Below are positions 50,626-61,806 of a stretch of DNA of 64,000 bases, piece by piece. The position numbers were made by a program, and so were the translations under genes. The stretch lies in NCBI RefSeq assembly GCF_020520285.1, contig NZ_CP084742.1:372001-436000 (forward strand), given 5' to 3'. Each line of letters opens with the position of its first letter. The stretch's first letter is position 1. Below the pieces are notes generated by a model. It was not told where the DNA came from and did not search any database. It worked only from the letters and a program-made list of their open reading frames with translations. The DNA comes from Pseudomonas sp. L5B5. Its GTDB lineage: Bacteria; Pseudomonadota; Gammaproteobacteria; Pseudomonadales; Pseudomonadaceae.

Positions 50626-52958
50626 TGCAGCGTTCGCTCGATGCTCGTGTTCGAGACTGGAGCGCCGTCCTGAGCGCCTGCGGCCGGTGCATTGTCGCTC
50701 TTGAACACTTCCAGGGCCGTGTTAGGCGCGTCCGCAGTGGTGGCAGTGCCATCCTGCAGGCGGATGCGCCGGGTGACGATGCCCGCCGGTTCGGGCTGGG
50801 AATAGGGTGCCTTGCCCGCCAGGGCCCGGCCCATGTAGTCCATCCAGATTGGCAGGGCGATGGTCACTCCCCATTCCCGGCGGCCCAGGCTTTGCGGCTG
50901 GTCGAAACCGGCCCAGACGCTGGTCACGTAGTCACCGTTGTAGCCGGTGAACCAGGAGTCCTTGGCCTCGTTGGTGGTGCCGGTCTTGCCGGCGATGTCC
51001 GGCCGCCCCATGGCGGCGGCAGCGCGCCCGGTGCCGCGCTTGATCACGTCCTGGAGCATGCTGGTCAGCAGGTAGGTGGTGCGGCCATCCATCACCTGTT
51101 CGGCCACGGCCGCAGGGGCAGGGTTGCGGGTGCTGGGGGCGCAGCGCGGTTTGGCCGCGAAGAGCAGCTGGCCATTGCGGTCCTCGATACTCTCAATGAG
51201 GTAGGGCGTGACCCGGTAGCCGCCGTTGGCGAACACGCTCCAGCCCGCGACCACTTCCATGGGCGTCACCGAGGCCGTGCCCAGGGCCAGGGACAGGTTG
51301 CGCGGCAGATCGCTGGCGGCGAAACCGAAACGGCTGATGTAGTCGATGGTCGGATCGATGCCCATGGCCTGCACCAGGCGGATCGCGATCATGTTCCGCG
51401 AGCGGTACAGGGCCTCGCGCAAGCGGATCGGACCGAGGAAGGTGCGGTTCTCGTTTTGTGGGCGCCAGGCGGGGCCGGCGTAGTCGGGGCCCAGGACGAT
51501 GGGCGCGTCGTTGACGATGCTCGCCGGGGTAAAGCCGTTGTCCAGCGCTGCGGCGTAGATGAAGGGCTTGAAGCTCGAACCTGGCTGCCGCCTGGCCTGC
51601 AAGACGCGGTTGAAGTGGCTCTGCTGGAAGTCGAAGCCGCCCACCAGGGCGCGGATCGCGCCATCTTCCGGTGCCACCGACACTAGCGCGCCCTGGGCCT
51701 TGGGCACCTGGCTGAAGGCCAGCCGCCGTGCATCTTGTTGTTCGACGCGGATCACATCGCCCACCTTGACCAGATCGGCCGGTCGCGCGGGTGCGCGGCC
51801 CAGTGCATTGTGGCTGATGAAGGGCCGGGCCCAGGCCATGGTCGACCAGGGCACGGCGTGTTCCTGGCCACTGCCATCGACGATCACCAGGCTCTGGTCC
51901 AGGACCTGGGTCACCGCCACCGCCCTGAGGCCGCCCAAGGTCGGGTAGGCTTGCAGCGCTTGTGGCCAGTCCGGCCTCGGTGTACTGCGCAGGCGGGCCT
52001 CGGGGCCGCGATAGCCGTGGCGCCGGTCATACACCTTCAAGCCTTTTTGCAGCGCGCTGTTGGCCGCCTCCTGCAATGGTACGGTGACCGACGTCACCAC
52101 TCGCAGGCCACGGGTGTAGGCCTGCTCGCCGAAACGCTCGACCATCTGCGCCCGGGCCATCTCCGCCACGTAGGGCGCGTCCACCTCGGGTTCGGGCGCG
52201 TGGTAGCGGGCCGTGAGCGGCTCGGCCAGGGCTGCCTGGTAGCGGGCGGCATCGAGGCTACCCAGCTCGTGCATGCGCCCAAGGATCCAGTCCCGGCGCT
52301 GCTTGGCCCGGGCTGGATTGTTGATCGGGTTGAAGCGCGACGGCGCCTTGGGCAGGCCGGCGATCATCGCCATCTGGGCCAGGGTCAGGTGCGCCACCGG
52401 CTTGCCGTAGTAGACCTGCGCGGCGGCGGCGATACCGTAGGCGCGCTTGCCCAGGTAGATCTTGTTGACGTACAGGTTGAAGATCTCGTCCTTGGACAGG
52501 CTGCGTTCGATCTGCAAGGCCAGCAGGATCTCGGTCAGCTTGCGCGAGAAAGTGCGCTCCTGGCTGAGAAAGAAATTCTTCGCCACCTGCATGGTGATGG
52601 TGCTGCCCCCGGAACGCACATGCCCGCTCCTGGCCAGTTCCAGGGCCGCGCGCAGCAGCCCCGAGGGATCGACGCCGGCGTGCTGGCGGAAGTTGCCATC
52701 CTCGGCGGCCATGAAGGCCGCGAGGAAGTCTTCGGGGATATCGGCGTTGGCGATGGGAATCCGGCGGATCTCGCCGAACTCGGCGATCAGCTTGCCCTCG
52801 TGGCTGAGGATCTGCAGCGGCTCTTGCAACTGCACGTCCTTGAGCGTCGCCACATCGGGCAGTTGCGGTTGCAGGTACAGGTAGGTGCCGCTGGCGCCGA
52901 GCACCAGCAGGCTGGCGATGGCCAGGGCGCACCAGCCCAGGTTCTTCAGTAGTCGCAT
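50613..52958 (-). CDS. Bifunctional class A penicillin-binding protein (PBP1A-like)
   Basis: 781 residues from the ATG at 52958 (GAGGA upstream). One N-terminal TM (about 10-28). Glycosyltransferase domain with catalytic Glu86 (AAEDGNFRQHAG), SGGSTITMQ; transpeptidase domain with SSFK (Ser461), SRN (520-522) and KTG (658-660): all intact. It polymerises and cross-links peptidoglycan in the periplasm. Placed as third gene of an accessory PBP cluster with MrdA-like and FtsI-like enzymes, so it is unlikely to be the housekeeping mrcA, which normally sits by itself near pilM. Gap to the upstream gene 44 bp. Confidence 0.92.
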   Translation of the reverse strand: MRLLKNLGWCALAIASLLVLGASGTYLYLQPQLPDVATLKDVQLQEPLQILSHEGKLIAEFGEIRRIPIANADIPEDFLAAFMAAEDGNFRQHAGVDPSGLLRAALELARSGHVRSGGSTITMQVAKNFFLSQERTFSRKLTEILLALQIERSLSKDEIFNLYVNKIYLGKRAYGIAAAAQVYYGKPVAHLTLAQMAMIAGLPKAPSRFNPINNPARAKQRRDWILGRMHELGSLDAARYQAALAEPLTARYHAPEPEVDAPYVAEMARAQMVERFGEQAYTRGLRVVTSVTVPLQEAANSALQKGLKVYDRRHGYRGPEARLRSTPRPDWPQALQAYPTLGGLRAVAVTQVLDQSLVIVDGSGQEHAVPWSTMAWARPFISHNALGRAPARPADLVKVGDVIRVEQQDARRLAFSQVPKAQGALVSVAPEDGAIRALVGGFDFQQSHFNRVLQARRQPGSSFKPFIYAAALDNGFTPASIVNDAPIVLGPDYAGPAWRPQNENRTFLGPIRLREALYRSRNMIAIRLVQAMGIDPTIDYISRFGFAASDLPRNLSLALGTASVTPMEVVAGWSVFANGGYRVTPYLIESIEDRNGQLLFAAKPRCAPSTRNPAPAAVAEQVMDGRTTYLLTSMLQDVIKRGTGRAAAAMGRPDIAGKTGTTNEAKDSWFTGYNGDYVTSVWAGFDQPQSLGRREWGVTIALPIWMDYMGRALAGKAPYSQPEPAGIVTRRIRLQDGTATTADAPNTALEVFKSDNAPAAGAQDGAPVSNTSIERTLQELF

Positions 52959-53002
52959 CAAAGGTTCCTCGACTGCGGTTGGCGATTGGCCCGGCATGGG
53001 CC

Positions 53003-54925
53003 TCAAAGGGTTGCGCTGGCGGCGCGCCGTGGTTCGCCGAGCGCTGCCTGTTCCCCGGCGGCCGGCACGGCGTACTCGGCCTTGAGCCGGCCGCTGTCAT
53101 CCAACAGCCAGGCGTCCATCACCTGGCGCACCACCGGGCCCGCCACCCGCGCGCCGGCCTCGCCGTTCTCGATCATCACGGCGACCACGATGGCCGGACG
53201 CTGGGCTGGGGCGAAGCCGACGAACAAGGCGTTGTCGCGGTGGCGTTCATGGGTCTTGGCGCGGTTGTAGCGTTCGCCCTGCTTGATCGCGACGACCTGG
53301 GCGGTGCCGCTCTTGCCGGCGATCCGGTACTGCGCGCCACGGGCCGCCCGGCGCCCGACCCCGCGCGGGTGGTGCATGACCATCTGCATGCCCTGGGTGA
53401 CCTGGTCCCAGGTCTGCGGGTCCTTGAGGCGGATGTCCGGCAGCGGTTGCGGGTCGACCAGGGCCTGGCCGCCGACCGATAGCGCCAGGTGCGGCCGGTG
53501 CCAGATGCCCCGGCTGGCGATAAGACTGGTGGCCTGGGCCAGTTGCAGTGGGGTGACCTGCATGTAGCCCTGGCCGATCCCCAGGATCAGGGTTTCCCCG
53601 GGGTACCAGTCCTGGCGGCGGGTCGCGCGTTTCCACTCCGGGGACGGCATCAGCCCCGGCGACTCCTCGAACATATCGATGGACACCCGCTGCCCCAGGC
53701 CGAACTCGCTGAGGTAGTCGTGCAGCCGGCGGATACCCAGCTTGTGCGCCAGGTCGTAGAAGTAGGTGTCATTGGACCGCATGATCGCGTCGTACATGTC
53801 CACCCAGCCATCGCCGCCGCGATTCCAGTTGCGGTACTTGTGCTGGTAGTTGGGCAGTTCGTAGTAGCCGCGATCGAACACCCGCTGGCTCGGAGTGGTC
53901 ACGCCGCTGTCGAGCCCGGCGACCACCACCATGGGCTTGATGGTCGAGCCGGGCGGGTAGAGCCCGCGCAGCACCCGGTTGAACAGCGGCATGTCGGCGG
54001 AGTCGCGCAGGGCGGCATAGGCCCCGGCGGCGATGCCCTTGACGAAGGAATTGGGGTCGAAGCTCGGGCGGCTGACCATGGCCAGCACCTGGCCGGTGGC
54101 CGGGTCCAGGGCCACCACCGCGCCCCGGCGCTCGCCAAGGGCGGCTTCGGCGGCGTCCTGCAGCCGTACATCGAGGCTCAGCACGATATCCCGGCCAGGC
54201 ACGGGCGGGTGCCGGCGCAGCACCCGCATGACCCGGCCCTGGGCGTTGGTCTCCACTTCTTCGTAGCCCATCCGGCCATGCAGGGCGTCCTCATAGAATC
54301 GCTCGATACCGGTCTTGCCAATCAGTTGGCTGCGCAGGTAGGTGCCCGGATCGAGTTTCTTGTATTCCTGTTCGTTGATCCGCCCGACATAACCCACCGA
54401 GTGGGCGAAATGTTCCCCCAAGGGATAGACCCGGGAGAACTGTGCCTGGACGTCCAACCCCGGCAGATGGAACTGGTTCACCGCGATCAAGGCGATCTGC
54501 CGTTCGCTCAGGTCCGGCAGCAGCAACAACGGCTCGAAGGCCCGCCCCGGGCGTCGCAGCAGCTTGGCGATCCGCGCCTGCTGCCCGGCATCCAGGCTGA
54601 GGACCCGGCTCAGGCGGGCGATGACCGGCGCCACGTCGCCGGCCCGCTCGCGGGTGAGGAACAGGTTGAAGGTCGGCACGTTGCCCGCCAGCAGCACCTT
54701 GTTGCGGTCATACACCAGGCCCCGGGGCGGCGGGATCGGGCGCAGGTGGATACGGTTTTTCTCGGACACCGCCACCTGGTAGTCGTGTTGCGTCACCTGC
54801 AGGACATACAGCCGGCCCACCAGCGCGCAGGTCAGGACGATCACCAGCACGGCGCTGGCGATGATTCTTGTCCTGACAATCCGGTGATTGTCGTCCCGGT
54901 CGTGGAATGTGTTCAGCTCTGGCAT
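53003..54925 (-). CDS. MrdA-type (PBP2-like) class B penicillin-binding protein
   Basis: 640 residues. N-terminal TM at about 20-42, pedestal domain with PPPRGLVYDRN, transpeptidase motifs STIK (Ser327-Lys330), SND (384-386) and KSG (538-540). By motif set an elongasome-type PBP2. A rodA/SEDS gene is not next to it, unlike the housekeeping mrdA locus, so it is probably an accessory copy. Same-strand neighbours are FtsI-like upstream (156-bp gap) and PBP1A-like downstream (44 bp). Confidence 0.92.
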   Translation of the reverse strand: MPELNTFHDRDDNHRIVRTRIIASAVLVIVLTCALVGRLYVLQVTQHDYQVAVSEKNRIHLRPIPPPRGLVYDRNKVLLAGNVPTFNLFLTRERAGDVAPVIARLSRVLSLDAGQQARIAKLLRRPGRAFEPLLLLPDLSERQIALIAVNQFHLPGLDVQAQFSRVYPLGEHFAHSVGYVGRINEQEYKKLDPGTYLRSQLIGKTGIERFYEDALHGRMGYEEVETNAQGRVMRVLRRHPPVPGRDIVLSLDVRLQDAAEAALGERRGAVVALDPATGQVLAMVSRPSFDPNSFVKGIAAGAYAALRDSADMPLFNRVLRGLYPPGSTIKPMVVVAGLDSGVTTPSQRVFDRGYYELPNYQHKYRNWNRGGDGWVDMYDAIMRSNDTYFYDLAHKLGIRRLHDYLSEFGLGQRVSIDMFEESPGLMPSPEWKRATRRQDWYPGETLILGIGQGYMQVTPLQLAQATSLIASRGIWHRPHLALSVGGQALVDPQPLPDIRLKDPQTWDQVTQGMQMVMHHPRGVGRRAARGAQYRIAGKSGTAQVVAIKQGERYNRAKTHERHRDNALFVGFAPAQRPAIVVAVMIENGEAGARVAGPVVRQVMDAWLLDDSGRLKAEYAVPAAGEQAALGEPRRAASATL

Positions 54926-55081
54926 TAAAAAACCTGGTTGCTCGCAAATGTCCGGGTACCGCAGTGCGCGGTCGTCGATGGGAAGGTTGGTTGTGGTCGG
55001 TGGCTCGTCCCGTGGCGTCGAGACCCCGGTCTATCCGGGCGGTGGTGGGTTACGGGTGCAGGCATCGTGCGCAGGCCGGCG

Positions 55082-57221
<2,140 letters not shown>

Positions 57222-57413
57222 GTTTCAACCCCTGATATCCGAAGTGTTCCACCAGGCACTCGCTTGGCCTGCACTTGAAAACAAGTCCTGCGGATACGCC
57301 TGCCTTGCCTGAAAAGCCTTATCGCTCAGTCTGTTAGTGGGCAATAAATGGTTATGAAGGGATATTTTAAGAAGGGTAAAATATAGAGCAACGCACTAGC
57401 TGGGCTATCTGAT

Positions 57414-58325
57414 ATGAATTCAATTGATATCGAGGCGGTAGACCTCAACCTGCTTCGGGTCTTCATCGCGCTGATCGAGGAGGGCGGTGCCAGCCGAGCG
57501 GCCATCCGCCTCGGCGTCACCCAGCCGGCGGTCAGCGCCGCGCTCGGGCGCCTGCGGGAAATCTACGGCGATCCGCTGTTCGAGCGCACCGGGCGAGGCC
57601 TGCGCCCGACCACCCGGGCCAACGAGCTGGCGCCGCTGATCAGCGAGGCCATCGATCGTTGCCGCCTGGCCCTCAGCCTGTCGGTGGGCGGCCGGGAGAC
57701 CCGCGGCCGGACCATCACCATCGGCCTTTCCGACGACAGCGAGATCGCCCTCGGGCAACAGATCCTGGCGGCGGTGGAGCAGCGCCTGCCCGGGCTGCGG
57801 ATCATCTTCCGGCAGACCCACAGCGGCGTGGTGCAGGACATGCTGATGGGCCACAAGATCGATATCGCCATCAGCGCCGGCGGCTTCTCATCCCAACTGG
57901 TGACCCGCACCCGCCTGGGCCGGGGCAACTACCTGTGCATCGCCGATGCCCACAACTCGATCCCCCAGAGCGCCGCAGACTACGCGCAGCGCCCGCACCT
58001 GCTGGTGTCCTCGGCCGGCTATGTAGGCATCGTCGACGAAGGGCTGAACGCCGCCGGCTACAAGCGCACGGTCAAGGTCTCGACCTCGCACTTTGCCGCC
58101 GTGCCGTTCCTGCTGGTGGGCTCCAGCCTGATCACCACCGTGCCGACCCACGCCGCCCGGGCGATGGAAAGGATCACCTCGCTCAAGACCTTTCCCTGTC
58201 CCGTGCCGATGCCGTCCTACGAGCTGGAGATCGGCATGCGCGTGGGCAGCAAGCACGATGAAGCGATGCAGGTGGTCAAGGCGCTGATCCTGGATTGCAT
58301 CAAGGAGCATTTCTTTTTGCAGTGA
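57414..58325 (+). CDS. LysR-family transcriptional regulator
   Basis: 303 residues. Winged HTH at the N-terminus (LNLLRVFIALIEEGGASRAAIRLGVTQPAVSAALGRLRE, split here only for reading) and a periplasmic-binding-fold effector domain after about residue 90. It diverges from the PBP cluster across 192 bp and is the natural candidate to regulate it, by the usual LysR divergent pattern. Inducer unknown. Confidence 0.87.
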   Translation: MNSIDIEAVDLNLLRVFIALIEEGGASRAAIRLGVTQPAVSAALGRLREIYGDPLFERTGRGLRPTTRANELAPLISEAIDRCRLALSLSVGGRETRGRTITIGLSDDSEIALGQQILAAVEQRLPGLRIIFRQTHSGVVQDMLMGHKIDIAISAGGFSSQLVTRTRLGRGNYLCIADAHNSIPQSAADYAQRPHLLVSSAGYVGIVDEGLNAAGYKRTVKVSTSHFAAVPFLLVGSSLITTVPTHAARAMERITSLKTFPCPVPMPSYELEIGMRVGSKHDEAMQVVKALILDCIKEHFFLQ

Positions 58326-58403
58326 GGGGGACCTATTTACTCGGACGGATGTTAGAAAGCCGGAGTCGACCAGCTATCAGCGGCCCCACCTTCCAGCTTG
58401 GCT

Positions 58404-59003
58404 TTAATTTGAGTCGATTAATCGGCGGACATAATCCATTGGAAGTTCAGTCGCTTTGCGTTCCGGTACCTTGATACCCGGAAAGATCTTGGCCACGCCT
58501 ATGGCCAAGGTCATACAGTCGTTGGAACCTAAGCTATAGCCTAGGAGCAACGGACCGGCGGAAGTCATGTTTCCGGCGATTTGCTCCATCGAGGGACGAG
58601 CGAGCGTGAAAGCCCTGTCGTAATCCCCTTGGTTGACGGCGAGAACCAGGCACTGCTCTTGAGCATGCGTATAGCGTTCCTCGGTAAGGTATCCCGAAAC
58701 ATTCGGGATCAGGCCGGTGTAGGTCAACAGGGTTTGCGCCAATGGGGCGCTCGTGGTGTGGCCGATGGTGTAGTAGGTACGGTGCCCGGAGACGGCGGAG
58801 CGAGTGCTGAAGGCGAGGAACATATGGCCGGGAACACTAGCTGTTCCCGATGGACGAGCACAGATGAGTATCTCGCGCTCAAGCCCGTCGGCATCTGATT
58901 TCACCCGCAGATCCAGTTCCTTGTGTGGACCGGCCTGTGCGGCTGCAGAGGCCAGCAGTGCAAGGACTCCGAGGGTACGGGTCAGTATCGGCTTGAACGG
59001 CAT
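58404..59003 (-). CDS. Secreted protein with possible permuted papain-like (DUF4105/LRAT-like) active site
   Basis: 199 residues. Signal peptide (cleavage after AQA, about residue 24). His60 lies in PGHMFLAF and Cys163 in SNDCMTLA: a His-before-Cys order and contexts that recall circularly permuted NlpC/P60 or DUF4105 folds, in which they form a cysteine-hydrolase dyad. Two further Cys (48 and 118) could be disulfide-bonded. No family match can be claimed. Start at 59003 with GGAG upstream; begins 13 bp after the Cys-repeat gene's stop, so it is the second gene of an operon. Confidence 0.65.
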   Translation of the reverse strand: MPFKPILTRTLGVLALLASAAAQAGPHKELDLRVKSDADGLEREILICARPSGTASVPGHMFLAFSTRSAVSGHRTYYTIGHTTSAPLAQTLLTYTGLIPNVSGYLTEERYTHAQEQCLVLAVNQGDYDRAFTLARPSMEQIAGNMTSAGPLLLGYSLGSNDCMTLAIGVAKIFPGIKVPERKATELPMDYVRRLIDSN

Positions 59004-59016
59004 AGTAAGAGCTCCG

Positions 59017-61014
59017 TTAACACCAGGGTAAACAAACACGCTTGCCACCGATTTTGCCCAGTACCATTGGTCGTGGCTGGGGCAGAATCTGGCCCGGGTT
59101 GTTGAAGACTGAATTTGGCCCACCGAAGACTTGCTGGGGATTGTTGAAAAACGAATTGGGCCCGCCCAGCACCTGATTGGGATTATTGAAGACTGAATTT
59201 GGCCCACCCCATATCTGACCAGGGTTGCGAGCGAAAGAGTTGTCGCCGCCCCATATCTGGTCGGGATTGTGAATGACTGAGTTAGGCCCGCCAGCAATCT
59301 CCCCGAGGCTTCGTGCTACCCAACCGTTTTTACCAATCAGATCGTTGCTGTCACCAAAACATCCGCTGCCGCCAATGCCCTCATTGAAGCATTTTGTAAG
59401 CTCGCGCATGGTGAGGCGGCTAGCCATGCAGCCAGCAGCGGAATACGGTTCACCGCCTGTGGCGGCGACGCACTGAACTGCTATTTGCTGTTCGGGATTG
59501 AGATTCAAGGCCATCAGGTTGGTACCGGCACAGACTGCGGTAGCCGTGGGATCACCACCACTTTCGGCGGCGCATCGTATGGCGATTTGTTGTTCGCGAC
59601 TGAGATTCTTGGTCACTAGGTCGCCAGCTGCGCAAGCGGCAAAGGCACTGGTATCGCCCTCTGAGTCATGGGCGCACTTAAGCACGGCCTTTTGATCATT
59701 CGACAGGTTCTTCCCGGCAAAAGCGTTGCCAGCGCAGCTGAAAAAGTCGTTGGTGTCGCCTTTTGACTGCATGGCGCACTGAGCGACGACTCGCTGGTCC
59801 TCTGACGCTTTGATCGACAATTGGCCGGCGGCGCAAGAGGCAAATGCGCCACTGTCTTTTGACTCTACAGCGCATCGTAGGACCGCCTGCTCCGACTGCC
59901 CCATGACACTTGGCGCAGCGCAGTTGGCAAAAGACTCGGGATCGCCGGCAGTCGTGCCGCATTGAATGATGGCTCGCTGCTCGGAACTAAGCTCAATGGC
60001 AGGTATCGTCAGGCCCGTACAACTGATGAAAGCTTCTGGGTTGCCCTTGGCACTGAGGGAACACTGGACAGCTTTGCGTTGACTCTCGGGGAGGGTGAGC
60101 CCGAAGTTTGGTGCGGCGCATTTGCTGAAGTCCAGAGCAGTGCGATTGCTGACGGCGCAGTCCAGAAGTGCCTGGTCGCGCTGGGGCAAGATGATTTTCT
60201 GACCTGCACAACCTGCGAAGCGACTAACGTCAGCACCTACTAGTCTTGCGCATTCCCTGGCCAGGTGCATTGGTTCACTCTGAAGCGCTGCCGGTAAGCC
60301 AAACTGTTGCGGTCCTGGAACCGGGCCTGACCAAGCGTCGAGTCCCATCTGTGGAAGCAGGGTGCAGGGCATGGGGCCCATCGGCCCCTGGCAGACGGGA
60401 GATCGTCCGAACGGGGTATTTACATTGCCGACGACATTTAGCTGTTGCAGATTTGGCGCCGCTGGTGGAGCTAGATTCATCGATTGTTGAAGAATGAAGA
60501 CCTTCACCTGGGTACATGGTCCTGGTCCAAGCGGGCCCGCACAGATCGGCCCCATAGGTGTAGTGGTCAGAACTGGTAGAAGGATGGTGTTCTCGGCTTC
60601 GCTGGCCATGGCGATCCACATCGCTACGTCATAGCACGGACCTGGACCTAAAGGGCCGGAGCAGATTGGTCCTACTTGTGGATGGAAGTTTATTGGGGGC
60701 GCCATATGAATCATGGCCGCACGCTGCTGTAGTCCGATGTAGCGATTCACTGACTCACACATCGCCGGGCCGACCGGACCTTCACACATCGGCCCGAAGG
60801 TAGGGTCATTGCCGACCTGCATACCAATCGGTTTCATGCCGTAATAGCCTGGTGTCACTGGACTGGGTACGGGACCGGGAATGAATACAGGCGGGCCGCC
60901 CTGCGCTATTGAAGCGAAGAACAAAAGGATAAGCAGGACACCCATTGGTAGCGCAAACTTCTTACGCCCTTGAGCACCCTGTACTAGGTGGGGCGCATAA
61001 CAATCCTTGTCCAT
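59017..61014 (-). CDS. Secreted three-module repeat protein, function unknown
   Basis: 665 residues from the ATG at 61014 (AAGGAG upstream). Signal/TM at 18-38. Module 1 (77-217): four C-x8-C units CxGPxGPxxC. Module 2 (about 250-555): about ten helical-hairpin-like repeats of roughly 34 residues, each with two Cys 10-14 apart (for example 255/269, 286/299, 318/332, 352/365, 381/394, 413/427, 447/461, 481/495, 515/529). Module 3 (575-643): five 14-residue units GGPNSVFNNPxQIx. Ends in a Cys pair (CLPWC). Likely an extracellular or surface, disulfide-rich scaffold or ligand. GC is visibly lower than flanks. Confidence 0.75.
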   Translation of the reverse strand: MDKDCYAPHLVQGAQGRKKFALPMGVLLILLFFASIAQGGPPVFIPGPVPSPVTPGYYGMKPIGMQVGNDPTFGPMCEGPVGPAMCESVNRYIGLQQRAAMIHMAPPINFHPQVGPICSGPLGPGPCYDVAMWIAMASEAENTILLPVLTTTPMGPICAGPLGPGPCTQVKVFILQQSMNLAPPAAPNLQQLNVVGNVNTPFGRSPVCQGPMGPMPCTLLPQMGLDAWSGPVPGPQQFGLPAALQSEPMHLARECARLVGADVSRFAGCAGQKIILPQRDQALLDCAVSNRTALDFSKCAAPNFGLTLPESQRKAVQCSLSAKGNPEAFISCTGLTIPAIELSSEQRAIIQCGTTAGDPESFANCAAPSVMGQSEQAVLRCAVESKDSGAFASCAAGQLSIKASEDQRVVAQCAMQSKGDTNDFFSCAGNAFAGKNLSNDQKAVLKCAHDSEGDTSAFAACAAGDLVTKNLSREQQIAIRCAAESGGDPTATAVCAGTNLMALNLNPEQQIAVQCVAATGGEPYSAAGCMASRLTMRELTKCFNEGIGGSGCFGDSNDLIGKNGWVARSLGEIAGGPNSVIHNPDQIWGGDNSFARNPGQIWGGPNSVFNNPNQVLGGPNSFFNNPQQVFGGPNSVFNNPGQILPQPRPMVLGKIGGKRVCLPWC
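59086..59292 (-). repeat. Five tandem 42-bp coding repeats (14-residue GGPNS units)
   Basis: Residues 575-643 of the 665-residue protein are five consecutive 14-residue units based on GGPNSVFNNPGQIW. At the DNA level the GAAGACTGAATTTGGCCCAC-like block recurs (visible at 59104 onward and again at 59187 onward), evidence of recent duplication. Confidence 0.85.
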
Positions 61015-61034
61015 GGGTAGCTCCTTGTTCGGTC

Positions 61035-61061
61035 TTATCTCGTACTTGAAATACGAGATAA
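61035..61061. promoter_or_regulatory. Perfect 10-bp inverted repeat upstream of the repeat-protein gene
   Basis: TTATCTCGTA-CTTGAAA-TACGAGATAA is perfectly palindromic with a 7-nt loop, 21 bp before the start at 61014. It is an operator or a leader hairpin. A further CTACAA/TTGTAG inverted pair lies at about 61134-61152 in the same 299-bp gap. Confidence 0.55.
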
Positions 61062-61313
61062 CGCGAGGAGAAAGGGACATGGCTTCTGGCCATATCGTGC
61101 AGCTTAGCAGCGCATCCAGGGACTGCTGACTTTCTACAAGTCTCTTTTGTAGAGGGCGACCTTGGACCAGAGTCCAATCCTGAGGACTGTCCCTGATGGC
61201 CAGGTTGGATTCGCTAAAAACGACTAGGCTTCGAGCAAAAACGAGCAAGGGCTCGTCACGCGCTGCCACCCTTCATTCGGGGCAGGCATTGCATGTACCG
61301 CAGGGAAGCGCAG

Positions 61314-61760
61314 ATGACTGCTTTATCCTGGACCCAGGTCAGTGAACAATCCGGCGAACCATTGGAGTTCGGCGCCGCCCATGTGCGTTGTGCCTGGCGT
61401 CGGCACGTGAACCACTCGCACAAGTTTGCCAGCCTGGAACACGCCTTTATCGGCGCCGATTCGTTGCCGAAACTGCTGCAGGATGTGGACGGCAACCGCA
61501 ATGCCCGCAACCACAAGGATCGCGGGGTAGCCTTGCTTGCCGCTGTCTGGTACCGCTCAGGGCCGTGGGCGATTCTGTGCGATGCGACGCATGCCACCCT
61601 GGTGCCTCGCGCCGCAGTCGAGGCACTTGCGGCCTGCGGGCAACGCGATGACCGTGTTACCGAAGCGCTACGGGTGCTTTTTGCGGCAGCGCCGGCGAAT
61701 CTTCTGCGGACGCTGGACGATTCTTTTTATCGTTTGAATATCGGGCGATCTAATGCCTGA
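61314..61760 (+). CDS. Hypothetical protein, 148 residues
   Basis: Start at 61314 with AGGG upstream; an earlier ATG at 61293 is possible. No signal peptide. Trp-, His- and Arg-rich (VRCAWRRHVNHSHKFASLEH) with two Cys and a helical C-terminus (EALRVLFAAAPANLLRTLDD). No family recognised. It diverges from the Cys-repeat gene and converges on the oxygenase gene; its GC is normal for the genome. Confidence 0.6.
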   Translation: MTALSWTQVSEQSGEPLEFGAAHVRCAWRRHVNHSHKFASLEHAFIGADSLPKLLQDVDGNRNARNHKDRGVALLAAVWYRSGPWAILCDATHATLVPRAAVEALAACGQRDDRVTEALRVLFAAAPANLLRTLDDSFYRLNIGRSNA

Positions 61761-61806
61761 AAGTTGCACCTGCCTGCCTATCAACGCGGTTAAATCGCAC
61801 GTTGTT

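Noticed and set aside
53489..54928. 479-codon open frame opposite the MrdA-like PBP
   Set aside because: PBP motifs are complete on the other strand; this frame is a shadow.
59086..59292. Regular 42-bp repeats considered as a CRISPR array
   Set aside because: No unique spacers; the units translate in frame as GGPNS repeats.
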